From positions 186,001-250,000 of the forward strand of contig JAKEKT010000028.1 of the NCBI GenBank assembly GCA_021495925.1: a stretch of 64,000 nt of DNA, given 5' to 3'. Below the pieces are notes generated by a model, which had not been told where the DNA came from, did no database searches, and saw only the letters and a list, made by a program, of their open reading frames with translations. The position numbers and the translations under genes are program-made. Positions 21,092 through 34,083 of the stretch are shown piece after piece. Numbering within the stretch: position 1 is the stretch's first letter; every line of letters starts with the position of its first letter. Source of the DNA: Diplodia intermedia. Taxonomy: Eukaryota > Ascomycota > Dothideomycetes > Botryosphaeriales > Botryosphaeriaceae.

Positions 21092-24000
21092 ATTTTATTT
21101 ATTTATTTAGTTTAACGTCTCTCTAGAGTCTAGAACTATTAGAGATAAGGTCTCTTAAGAGGGCCCGCTTCTATCTATATATTTAAATATATACGTACCG
21201 AAGAGGGGTTCTAGAAGAGTACTAGAAACGATATACTTAAAAGCTTAAAGAATAGTAGAGAGCGTAGATAAGATAAAGAGAAGATAAATAAAATAAAGTA
21301 AGAGCTTAGAAACTAGCGAAAATAGAGATAAAAGTAAAGTAAATAAGCTCTCTTCTTAGAGAGAGTCTTCTTAGCTAGTTAGATTCGTTTAGCTTTCTTC
21401 TATCTAAGACCGATACTTACTTACTATTTATTATAACTAGCCGAAGTATTACTACTAGCGAACTAGCTATATAATTCTACTTCTAAATTTAGAAATTTAA
21501 AAAAGGGCCCTAAATAGAGGTTACTTAATTAAAAATTAAATTTCGGCTTTTTAGCCTTATTAGCTTAGTTACTAACTACACTAGGCAGCCGTAGATATTA
21601 GTAGAAACGACTACTTAAGCTTAAATATCCGCTATTTAGCCGTTTTCCTTCGGTTCTCGCCCGTTTCTGCTTTAAATCGAAAGCGGCGAGGGCGCCGAGA
21701 ACGAGAAGAAGTAGAAGAAGAGAATAAAAGAAAGAAATAAGTATAAATAAGCGTCTAGCGATACGTATTTAGACCTTATTAGATAAGTCGTTTAATTACT
21801 ATCGCCTAGTAGTAATCTTTATTTATTCTAAGAACTTAGCCGTTAGACTAGTCTCTAGAGTCGAGAAAAAGAGATTTAAAAGATTAAGTCGATACTTCTT
21901 AAGCCCGTCTTTTAAGAGAACTCGAGGGCCTCTATAAAGAGAGTAAGAGAGAAGTAGATAGCGTAGTATCTATCTAGCCGTACGGCTATATCTATACTAG
22001 TTGTTTTCGGCGTAGTTAAGACGATAAAGATAAGACTTAAAGTAGCCGTATTCGATCTTTAATTAATAGAAGACGAAGGCCGTTTCTCTAACTTTCGTAG
22101 AAGATTTAAGCCGCTATTCTATCTCTAATCTAAAGATACGTTTATAGGGCGAGTTCGACGTCGATTTAAGCTTTATTTTCTACTTCTCGTAGGTCTTCTA
22201 CTTAACTTTACTTTAATAGAAGCTTAGAGAAGTAGAGGCTCTACTTAAAGAGTACTTTATAGCTCTTTTCGCGAGTCGATTAACGTACTCGTTATCTAGA
22301 ACGTTCTCGTAGCTAAGATACTATTCTAGAGAGACGGTATTTTCTCTAGCTCTTAGCGTTTTAGCTAATCTAATAGCCCGAATTTACTATGCTTACTCGG
22401 GCGTATTAGCGGGCTTACTTAGTCTAAGAATCGCGGCCTAGTTATCTACGTAGATTCTTATATCTTTAGAGGCGTGCTCGGCTCTAACGACGAGTTTTAG
22501 AGCTATTACTAGCCTCTCTATCTCGCCGTTATATACTAGATTCTCGAAATTAAGGTTCTTATAAATCTAGCGCGCTAGATTCTCTTTAGATTAGCTAAAG
22601 TTAAAGGCTACTACCTCGACCCCTACGTTTTTATCTATAGATAGAACGGAGGCGTTAGAATAGATAGCTATTCGATTAGAGGGTACCCTCTTAACTTCGA
22701 GCGCGTAGGTCTTAGCCTACTTCTCTTTATTTAAGGGGCTAACCGTAGTCGAATAGAGTAGTTCGAGTAACTACGATAGAAAGTAGAAGGATTTAACTAC
22801 TTCTAAAGACGCGGGTTACGTTTTTAAAAGAAGTTTAATCTTCTCTAACTACGTAGATCTATCTAAAACCCGTCGATCTAGATTAATCTTCTCTAGTTCG
22901 ATTTAAATAGAGTAGGATTCTTCGAGTAAATTTATTCTAAGAGTATATTTTCGTAACTACTCGTTTAAACGAATATCTACTAGTAGAATTTTACTCTCTA
23001 TTTCTAGAGAAATTATAGGAATAGTCTTAAAAACCTCTAGAATCTTTCGTAGAATAAGATTCTAAAGAACTCTAAATTAGCGAGTAAACTATCTCTAATT
23101 TTTCTAGTAGATTTCGAAGCCGTAGTCTATAATCGTAGTAACGTAAGCTAGATATAGCTAGCGAATTACGTAGAAGAAAAGCCCTCTCTCGACGTTAGCT
23201 AGCCTAGAGAGATAATAGAAGGCCGAACGAGTCTAGCTAATTCTTTTAGACACGTACGTCTTAAAGATAAACTCGTAGTCGAAGTAAATTTCTAGCTATT
23301 TAATTTATTCTTTAGATTCTATTACGTTCCCCGTAGAAAGCGTAATTAAAATAGAACGAGGTTTTAAGTCTTTTTTAAAAGAACGGGCGAAGTAAATAAG
23401 CTTCGTCTTTTTTAGATCGAATTCGATATAGTTTTTCTATTTTCGCGTATAGAGTTTATTCGTCTTCTTCTCTAGAATCGTCTTATTACGTTTCTAGCTA
23501 CCGGAGCTAGCTATAAGCGTAATATCGTCGATATAAGAGAGAAATAAAGCTTTAGAGGCGAAAAATAGCTCTCGAAGATAGATTAGAAAGAGAATAGACG
23601 AGACTAGACTTTCTTATAAAATACTTATTTTTATTAGACTAAACTCTTTCTTCTCTTCGTTAAACGCGAGGCTTAGTATTCGTATAGATATAAACGATTT
23701 TATTTACGCGAGTAGGTTAATCGATATGCTAATTTAAGCTATTATAGCTAGAAGTTATTCTTTAATTACGTAGTTAAAGACGCTTTTAATATTAAGAAAA
23801 AGTATAAAGGTCTTACGTTTAAGACGACGGTTCTTCTCTACTTTATTCGATAAAAGTATTACGATATTAATCGCGGATTTCTTTAATCTTTTTCTAATTT
23901 AGATATAGTAAAGAAGGTCGAAGGTCTTCGCTAGATAGTCTAGTCTTTTAGTCGTAATTCGTTCTAGTACTTTTTCGAGGTAATTAAGAAGAGAAATAAT

Positions 24001-27000
24001 ATAATAGAACTTCGAGTTCGCGATATCGCTCTTTTTCTTACTTAGAATTACTTCGATAGCCGTACGTTAGCCCGTAGAATAATATTCGTAGGCGAATAGC
24101 GTAGAAAAAACCTTATTAAAGACGCCGAGCTTCGCTTTAAACGTATAAGTAATAATCTCTTACGTAATAGCGTCTAGTCTCGGCGTTTTCTCTTTAATTT
24201 ATATAAAGTACGCATTCTCGATTTCTCTTAAACTAAGCTTCGGCTAGTTCTAGCGTTTAGAGACGTAGCTTTACTAGTTAAAAGAGACGGTAGAAGAGAG
24301 TAACGAGAAGAGCCTCTTTTTAAGGGCTAAATACTTTCTTTTAAAACTATCTTCTAGACGTTTTCCCGTATGCGTATCGTAGCTAATCTCGAAGATTCTA
24401 GCATGCGTTCTAGACTTAGTATAAGCTATAGTCTTAAAGATAGTCTCGAGAGTTTCTTTTTCTAGAAAAGAATTCTAGTATTCGCGTTTAGCTCTCTTAA
24501 CCGCTTTAAAGTAGATATTTCGACTATTTAAGTATCTTCGCTTATTCTCTTCTATACGTAGAGATTTAAAAGCGTTAGCCTCTCTTTATAGTTATCTTCG
24601 TTCTTCTAAAAGCTCGTTCGACTACTACGGTTTAGATCGAGCTTCTAGTTTTAATCGAGAAATAGAAAGGTTCGCTGCGGTAGATATAGTCTAGTTAAGA
24701 CTTATTTCTAGAGTATCTAGCGCGGGTATTTAGTAGATCGAGTCTTTTATTAAGTCTTTAGAGATATCTTTCGATAAGAGGTTTAATTCTAAGCTTCTTA
24801 GAATCTCGAATACTATCGTCTCTATCTATTATTTAAAGATTTTTTAAAACTTAGGCTAGTCGGCCTTTCCCGTATTAAATCTAGCGGTAGTAGCTATCGT
24901 AGAAGGTCCCGTATAGCTAGTCGGTTCTAGACTAAATAGAATTATCTTATAATCGAAATTAAAGTTCGCGATCGTTTACTAGTCGATAATTCTATTAGCT
25001 AAGACTAACGTAGTAAGTATAAGGTCGATAATCGTCTCTCTTTCTAGATAAGAGTAGTAAAAGATATTCTCGTTCTCTTTATTTAAGAGAGATAGATTAT
25101 TTTCTTTTAACTATTTTACTAGCCGGTTAGCGCTAGATAAGGGGAAAGATTTTAGATTCTACTAGAGATAATAAACGTTAAAATCCTCGGCTACTATAGT
25201 TTACGTTCTAAGGGATTACTATTATAGAACGCGTTTTAGAGTAAGTTAAGAATCGTTACCCGTTTAATTCTTCTAGTTATATAAGTTAAGTAGCTTAAAC
25301 TTTAACTTTTACTACTCTATACTTAGAATTATTAGATTAGAACTTTACTAGAATTCGGTCTTTAAATTTACCTTCGTTCTTCTAAGAAAGCGGAAGACGT
25401 AGATTAATATTCGAGGCCTTAGATCGAAAGAATAGACCGATAGAATTTAAACGAATAAGAGGTAATTAATTAATCGAAAGCCTAAGTTCTCGTAAAGTAA
25501 GATATACGATTCTTAATAAAGAACGAGATCTATCTTTAACTCTACTATAATATTTAGAATAAATTTTATTACTAGAATACTTTTATTTAAGTTAGCTTAT
25601 AGAACTCGTAAAGAACTTATTTAAAACGAGTTTATTTAGAGTTCTTTAGAGTATTTCTTAGCCCTCTTAGCTTCTTCGTCTTAACGAAAACGCCGTAAAC
25701 GTAAAGACGTTTAGAGATAGTCTTTTAAGTCTTTTCTTTAATCTCGAACGCGAGAACTAGCGAGTTTATAGACTACTTCGCTCTTCTAGCCTCTAGCGTA
25801 AGCTAGTAGAAAATATCGATAATCTTTAGACCGTTATTATAGACCTCGATTTCTATTCGAATAGCCTCGCTAAAGTTCTCGCGAGAGAGGGTTAAAAGGT
25901 CTCGCGTAGATACGCTATATACGGCTATCTTATACTACGTACGGTTTTTCGTAATTAACTAGATAAAGATAACTCGATTAATTATCGTCTTATTCTTTAA
26001 AAGAAATTCGGCGAAGAAGTTCTTATATACGATAAGCACGATATTCTTTTTCGGCGAGAGAGAGATTATTACGATTATAGGTCTCGTTCTCTTAAGCTAG
26101 TTTAAAAACGCCTTATTAAAGACGTTTCGTAGTCTAAAGAACGAGAAGTTCGCGATTTTCGTAGCTAGCGTAAGAATAATCTACCGCGTAACTTTTTTAG
26201 ATATAGAGGCCTTCGACTTCTTCTTTAAAGAAGAAGTAATCTATAGCCCTTCTTTTAACGCGGCGATAGTAGCTATCGAGATATACGTAGATTAGCTAGA
26301 TACTATAATCGGCTACTACGTAGACTTTAGACGTTACGAGGTTAAAGAGATAGCTCTTTACGAGATCTAGTTTAAGAAAATAGCGATAGTAAATTTAGAT
26401 AAGTTCTTCGTTTTCTTCGCGAGGTCTACCGCGGTCTTTTTAAGGGCTTAAACTTACGTAGTAAGAATCGCGCTAGTCTTATCTATAGTTTTATTCGTCT
26501 TAGTATACTATTATACGATCTCGATTAGGTCTAGAATAGACCTCTATTTTTTTCTAAAGAGAACGAGATCCGCGGTCTTAACTAGAAGATTAAGTACGTA
26601 TTCTACGGTCTTTTTCGACGACCGTAGATTTATTTTAAGTTACCGTACGTTCTCGATATTTAAGTTAATACGAGGTTTAAAGACGAATTAAGAGTTTAAT
26701 ATTTCTTTCTTCGCGGAAGAAATTAGTATAACTCTTAGAAAGGGCCGTTTCTTACGTAGGTTCTCTTACGAAAAGAAATTTTCCGCGAATTTAGAGGTCG
26801 AGAGGTCTAGCGTAGCCGCTATCGAAAGAGGCGTAGGCGTAGTCGAAGGGTTTTTAAAGTTTTCTATAGTCGTATTTATAGTCTTAGAGTCTATATTCTA
26901 CGTTAGAAAAGATAAAGTAGGGCTCGAAGAGAATAAATTCTACTTCGAAGAAGATATTTTAGATTTAAAAAAGAATTTTTAAGCTCTTTCTATAAGAAAA

Positions 27001-27559
27001 ACGTATAGAAATAATAGAAATAGACGAGAAATAGACTAGAAGTAAATTATCGGCTTTAGTTTCGTCTAAACTAAGCCGTAAATAAAAGAAACCCGAATCG
27101 AGACGAGGGCTTTTCTTAATTACTTACTTTCTAAAAGTAAATAAAGAGGCCGATAAGGCCGATATAGATATCGAAGATTTTAAAGAATCGAGTAGCGCTT
27201 TAGCGTTAAGCTCGAACCGTACGAAGTATCTATACACGTAAAACTCTTTAGTAAGGCCTAGAAAAGAGGCTTCTAGTAGGCTTTAAAGTAGAATTTCCGG
27301 GCGTAGAAAAGAGCTATTAAAATATAACTTTAAGAACGAATTTCTTAGTGTCGTACGATTCTCTATACGAAGTTTAGGGCGAATTTAAGTGGTTTTCGAG
27401 GGTAGAAAGAGCTACGAAGCCCTAGCTAGTCTAATACTATCTAGAGTACCTCTTTTTTTACGTACTATATAATAGCGCGTACGTCTATAAAGCTAAGAAT
27501 CGAGATTCTAGCTTAGAGAATTAAGGGCTTTTAAATAGTATCGGTCTTAGCGTAATTCT
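21092..27559 (-). mobile_element. Tad1-like LINE, copy A (about 6.47 kb), inserted in the gypsy pol
   Basis: A non-LTR element with its 3' end at the left: a (TTTA)n/T-rich tail at 21092-21110 is the reverse of an A-rich tail. It aligns over its whole length with copy C. On the minus strand 23521-23535 reads YIDDI within LSYIDDITL, the reverse transcriptase catalytic box. Around 22560-22300 it reads ENLVYNGEIERLVIAL, then IRIYVDN.AAI and RLAK, a typical LINE RNase H domain with one catalytic Asp changed to Asn. ORF1 and the endonuclease should lie to the right. It separates gypsy RNase H from integrase. The differences I compared with copy C are transitions. Confidence 0.85.
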
Positions 27560-30300
27560 TATTTAGTAGTTTAGAGTACTAAGTCTATTCGACTATCTCT
27601 AGCTTAGTAGGCTAGTATCTCGTTTCCGCGGGTTTTAGAACCCGCGATAGAAACGCGATTAGTTATATAAGCTCGTCTATCTATAGTTATATTTTATCGT
27701 TCTATACGTCTAGCTTTAAATTATTTTTTACGTAGTATAGTAAAGCGTCGAATCCGCGCTTTAAGGCGTTTACGTCTACGTATAATCTTTATTTCGAATT
27801 ATAGTATATTAACTATAGAGGGTTTCTTAGATACTTCTAAATCGCGTTATACGTCGCCCTACGATTCTCGAGAGATACGATCTTTATTCTTTTTATATAC
27901 GTCTTTCTAGCGCTTTCTTTTATCGGACTCGCTTATAGTAGCGCTATTTTATAGTCGGTTAGTAGCTTTACGATTTCTACGTAGTAGAATATTCTTAACT
28001 ATAGCTATTCTATTACTTCGATCTAGTATTTTAGATTCTTTAGCGTTTCTAGAAAGAGTATATCGACTAGGGCTTTAGCTCTCTTCTTTATAGATTATAA
28101 TTCGAAGACGTTAACTCTTTATTCTAGTAGTATCGCGTACGGGTATTCGACGAAGCTTTTCTTCGAGTTTAAGATAATTTCGAATTCGTCTAGCTTATAA
28201 AATACTTTATCTAAATAGTTTAGATATCTCTCTAACGTTCGATTATAGATTATAAGGTCGTTAATATAAACTCTACTAAAGTCGCGATAGTCTCTTAAAA
28301 TCTAATCTAATTGCCTCTAGATATACGCTACGAAGTTAATATAATCTATTACTACGACGTTAAATAATTCTTATTTCTAATAAGAGTTTATCGTTAACTT
28401 ATAGCGATTCTATTTCTTTATCTTTTATTAGTAGAAGAAAGCCGTTACGTCTACTATAATTATATACTTAGCCTCGCGTATCGCGCTAATAATATTCTTT
28501 TAGACTAGTAGTAAATACGAGTTCTTCTAAGTAATTTAATTTAGCCCTTAAATATTTACTACTACTCTAGGCTTCTTAATCTATTACCTATTTTTATAGA
28601 TTTATCGCTATGCGACGAATACTAGAAATTTAAATACTATATACTTTCTAGTTTAGTTTATTTTCTTTTACTCGTAGAGCTTATTAAAGATATTATTAAT
28701 TTACTTACGGTCTCTCTTTACTATTAGATATATCTTTATAGATAGCTTCGTATTATATTTCTAGTTATCTTTTAGAGATATAGTTATCTATCGTTCTTTT
28801 AAAATTTAAACGAAGTCGCTCTTCTCTATCTATATAGCCGAATATCGATTTACTACCTCTATAAGAGTTTATATAATAGTTAAATCGTCGTATATAGTTA
28901 CTCTATTATTAAGGCGGGTTTTCTATTCTAGCTAGATTCTATTCGCGTTAAACTTAGCTACTTTATAGTCTATACCGCTCGTAGTTAAGATACGGGCTAG
29001 CGTTATATCTACTACTATTTCTATAAACTAGCTTTGAAGAACTCTAATTAGTTAATTCGAGTCGTTTCTTAGCTAGATTATCTTAGTCTTCGCGTCGATT
29101 ACGTAGGCGTACGTAATTAGTTTAGAATTTTAGTCGCTTATAATTTACGGTTACTTTAATACTAGAGTATACTTAAAATCTCTATTTTTAGATAGCGTCT
29201 TAGTAAAGCTAATTCGTACTAAGACTACTAATCTTAGTAGAATTATAGTTATCTTTTATACTTTAACTCTTATTTCTCTTACGACGTTCTTTAACCGCGG
29301 TTTAACCGTTATAGAGACTTTCGCGTTCTAGTAGCTCTCGATTTTTAGAGCTTTTTTAGGCGTATCGATTACTATACTCTTCGATTCTTAAATATTTATT
29401 TCGATTAGAAGCGTGTCTTAAGTATCGTTAATAAGATAGACTTCTTAATAGAAGATTACTTTTATCTAGCTTTCTTTCTTCTTTACTCTAAAAATAAATA
29501 GTATTATTACGTACTTAGCGCTAGTTAACTTCTCTTCGCTAATTTCTTATAGAGGTATTAATTACTTTATCTTTAGCGTCTAGTATATTATACCGGCTAT
29601 TTCGAGATAATTTCTATTTATAATAGTTATATTTACGCTCGTATTAACGATTACTTCTATCTCTTTCTTACTATTATCTAGTTTCGCCGATACTACGACG
29701 AAGTTCTAGTTTCTAAAGACTATTTCGAGGTTAACTTCGGGCGTCATCTATAATCTTATCGTTATTTTTAGATCTAGCGGGGCTTCTTCTAGTAGCGGTA
29801 TCGATTCTTAAATTCGAGATTTACTATACGATTATATACTTTCTCTCGACGTTATCTTAGTTCGCGTCTTCTTAAATTCTTTTAAATAGATTTCGCGAAT
29901 ATAGACGTATATAGCGTTTCTTAATAGCTATATTATTTTATATTCTTCGTATTAATATTCTTCGTTAGCGCTTATTCTTATAGGTCTTTTTCGCGGCGCG
30001 CTCTCTATAATATTTAATTTCGGTTCTAGATTCTCGGTCGCCTTAGCGTAGTAGTTAAATACGAGAAGCGTCTTTAGTATTATCTATAGAAAATATACGT
30101 AGCTCTAGACGCTTTCTACTTTAAAGCTAGTCGTTTTTTTATCTATAGCTTACTTAGATTATATTACTCGTTCTCTTTTATTTAATAAACTTTATTTCTC
30201 GTTAGTCTTCTTCTTAGCTTCTAGATAATATATCGTTAGCTTTTTTTCTTTATTCTTATTATTCTTTCTACTTCTACTTATAATTTTATTCGTCTTACGT
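27560..30300 (-). pseudogene. Gypsy protease/reverse transcriptase/RNase H remnant
   Basis: On the minus strand about 28257-28275 reads RVYINDLIIY followed by NRTLERYLNYLDKVF. This matches the gypsy block VYIDDIIIFS and TLEEHL.HLD.VF, with the catalytic Asp changed to Asn. RNase H should lie to the left, up to the LINE junction at 27559, and protease to the right. The frame is broken by RIP stops throughout. Confidence 0.75.
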
Positions 30301-32300
30301 TTCGCGTTTTCGCGCTCTTCTTAGTCGTAACCTTAGTTTCGATTCTTCGAACGATTTTAATCTTCTAAATAGTTTCTATTCTTCGAGCGGTTTTAGTTAC
30401 GAAAGTTAAAAGACCATCTTTCGCGTTTACTATTTCTAAATAGATTTCGCGATCTATTGTATTCTTTCTTATAATTTCTATTAAATCGGCTAGAACGATT
30501 ATTATCTCTATTCGTACGGCCGCTATATTTAGAATCTCTTAGTTTCTTAGGTCTTTCGATTCTTTAAGTCTACTTATCGCTCTTAATTACTAGATTCGTT
30601 TATAGAATATACTATTCTTTTACTCTTTAAATATATCTATTAATTATTATAGTTACTAAGAGGGCTTAAAGGTTTTAACGTAGCTAGACGTAAATTCTCT
30701 CGTACGCTTATAGTAGCTATTTCTTCGACGTTATTATATTAGCGTTCTTTACGAGACGTACGACGTCTATAATAAATCTTTTAACTAATTTTTTATCGCG
30801 TACTTCGCGATACTCGAACTACTTTCTTTATAGCTCGTGCTATACTTTAAATAAACGCTTTTTAAATCTTTAAACGAGCTCTTCTATTTATCTATAAATC
30901 TTCTTTTCTTCTTATAAGTATCTTCTATCGTTTAAGAATAGCTAGCTTATATATTATATCTACGCTATATCTCTTAGATATTTATAGACGTTTCGTTATA
31001 TCGTATTCTCTAACGTTAAGAGTAACTCTAACTTAATTACTTCTACGAATTATTAAATATTTCTATAAAAAAGTTTCTCTTTACGTTTAATTATATCGTC
31101 GTTCTCGTAGTTCTTAAGCTTTATAAACGGGTTAAAATACTCGATATTCTCTAGACGAAACTTTTAATCTTAGCCGCTATCTTTAAAGTTTAAATTAATA
31201 AGTTCGGCGCTTTTTTATTATTTCTAGATGTTTCTTCTTTCTTTTTTTCGTTAGCGAATCTCTACTAGTAGTTCGCTTAGATCGTTAATAGTTAGATTCT
31301 TTTCTCGATTATAAGTTTCGTTTATATTTATAGTTTCTTTTTTCGACTCTCTTTTCGAGTCCTCGCTAGCGTCTAGATCGAAGTTAGAAATTCTTAAGCC
31401 GTCTTTATAATTTAATTTCGACTTAGTTCTTCTATCTTTTTCTAGATTACTATAGTTCTACGTTCTATAATTCGGCTCTTTCGTTAGTCTTTCTTCTTAG
31501 CTAGACGGTAATAGTTTTTACGATTATAGTCTAGCTCTAGCGAGGCGTTTTCGTCGCTTCGCTTCTAATATAGCTTCGTTTACCGCTCGTCGAGAAATTT
31601 CTTTAACTTTATTTAGTAGGCTAGCGATCTAGTCTTCGTCTAGTACTATTATCGCTTTTACTTTATTTAATACCTTCGCTCGCGCTTAGATTAGTAAGAT
31701 TCGTATCTTCTCTTTATTATAGATTCTTTTTACTATCGTTTTCTTTACTAATCTACTATCTTATTCTATTAATACGCTTTCTTCTTATTACGTCTTAAGT
31801 TTCTTAGACTAGATACGTTTAAACTTTCTTTTCGTAATATTAAATTATATAATCGAAAATATTTTAAATCTACTTATTTTTAGTACTTAGAGTTTAATTA
31901 TTTAGTACTCTTTTAGGTCTCTCTTCTTATCGATCGCGAGTTCGCGCTTATCTTAATCTATCGGCTACGAGAATTCGAAGAAATAGAAGTCTTATATACT
32001 TTTATATACTTTCTCTAGTTTCTTATCGAGAAAATCTTACTTATAACGAATAGAAAGAGATTTTAAAGCTTCTAACGCTTATAATTTTAGTTTTCTTTTC
32101 GCGGCTTTAGAATTTTTCGAGTAGAAGTAAGGTTCTTTCTTCTTCTACGCTACTTAGAATATCTTACTCGTAGCTAAAAGCTTCTCGTCTTCGACTATCG
32201 TTTTCTATAAGACTAATTCGCTTAGCTTTTTAGTATTCTATTAATCTCGGACTAGGCGATATTTCGATTATTATTTCTTATATACGCTCTAGCCTAGGAT
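30300..32300 (-). pseudogene. Gypsy gag-like remnant
   Basis: The minus-strand frame at about 30300-30560 is very rich in Asn/Arg/Lys/Ser (NRSKNRN and GYD.EERENAKRK), resembling the basic nucleocapsid end of fungal gypsy Gag proteins, whose zinc-knuckle Cys codons would be prone to RIP. The upstream gag part presumably continues to the LINE junction near 32300. I could not verify a zinc knuckle. Confidence 0.5.
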
Positions 32301-34083
32301 TTTCTTTTTTTTTTTTTTTTTTATTTAGTTTAACGTCTCTCTAGAGTCTAGAACTATTAGAGACGAGATCTCTTAAGAGGGCCCGCTTCTATCTATATAT
32401 CTAAATATATACGTGCCGAAGGAGAGTTCTAGAAGAATACTAGAAACGGTATACTTAAAAGCTTAAAGAATAGTAGAGAGCATAAATAAGATAAAGAAAA
32501 GATAAATAAAATAAAGCGAGAGCTTAGAAATTAATAAAAATAGAGATAAAAGTAAAGTAAGTAAGCTCTTTTCTTAGAGAGGGTCTTTTCGACTAGTTAG
32601 ATTCGTTTAGCTTTCTTCTATCTAAGATCGATACTTACTTACTATTTATTATAACTAGCCGAAGTATTACTACTAGCGAACTAGCTATATAACTCTACTT
32701 CTAAATTTAGAAATCTAAAAAAGAGCTCTAAATAGAGGTTACTTAATTAGAAATTAAACCTCGGCTTTTTAGCCCTATTAGCTTAGTTACTAACTATACT
32801 AGATAGCCGTAGATACTAGTAGAAACGACTACTTAAGCTTAAATATTCGCTATTTAATTATTTTTCTTCGGTTCTCGCTCGTTTCTACTCTAAATCGAAA
32901 GCGGCGAGGGCGTCGAGAACGAGAAGAAGTAGAAGAAGAGAATAGAAGAAAGAAATAAATATAAATAAGCGTCTAGTAATACGTATTTAGACCTCGTTAG
33001 ATAAGTCGTTTAATTACTATCGTCTAGTAGTAATCTTTATTTATTCTAAGAACTTAGCCGTTAGACTAGTTTCTAGAGTCGAGAAAAAGAGATTTAAAAG
33101 GTCGAGTTAATACTTCTTAAGCCCGTCTTTTAAGAGAACTCGAGGGCCTCTATAAAGAGAGTAAGAGAGAAGTAGATAGCGTAGTATCTATCTAGCTATA
33201 TAACTATATTTATACTAGTCGTTTTCGGCGTGGTTAAGACGATAAAGATAAGACTTAAAGTAGTCGTATTTAATCTTTAGTTAATAGAAGGCGGAGGTCG
33301 TTTCTCTAACTTTCGTAGAAGATTTAAGCCGCTACTCTATCTCTAACTCAAAAATACGTTTATAGAGCGAGTTCGATATTAATTTAAGCTTTATTTTTTA
33401 CTTCTCGTAGGTCTTCTACTTAACTTTACTTCGATAGAAGCTTAGAGAAGTAGAGGCTCTACTTAAAGAGTACTTTATAGCTCTTTTTACGAGCCGATCG
33501 ACGTACTCGTTATCTAGAACGTTCTCGTGGCCGAGATATTATTCTAGAGAGACGGTATTTTCTCTAGCTCTTAGCGTTTTAGCTAATCTAATAGCCTAAA
33601 TTTACTATACTTACTCGGGCGTATTAGCGGGCTTACTTAGCCTAAAAATCGCGGCCTAGTTATTCGCGTAGATTCTTATATCTTTAGAGGCATACCCGGC
33701 TCTAATAGCGAGTTTTAGAGCTATTACTAGCTTCTCTATCTCGCTATTATATACTAGATTCTCGAAATTAAGGTTCTTATAAATCTAGCGCGCTAGGTTC
33801 TCTTTAGATTAGCTAAAGTCGAAGACTACTACTCTAACCCCTACGTTTTTATCTATAGATAGAACGAAGGCGTTAAAATAGATAACTATTCGATTAGAGA
33901 ATGCTCTCTTAACTTTAAGCGCGTAGGCCTTAGCCTACTTCTCTTTATTTAAGAGGCTAATTATAGTCGAATAGAGTAGTTCGAGTAACTACGACGAAAA
34001 GTAGAAGGGTTTAACTACTTCTAAAGACGCGGGTTACGTTTTTAAAAGAAGTTTAATCTTCTCTAACTACGTAGATCTATCTA
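32301..34083 (-). mobile_element. Tad1-like LINE, copy B, 5'-truncated (about 1.8 kb)
   Basis: It starts with a run of about 20 T (the reverse of a poly-A tail) and then aligns with the 3' ends of copies A and C up to the word GTAGATCTATCTA. There copy C begins. The missing 5' part is not found beyond copy C, so this is a truncated copy rather than one split by copy C. 5' truncation is normal for target-primed reverse transcription. Confidence 0.8.
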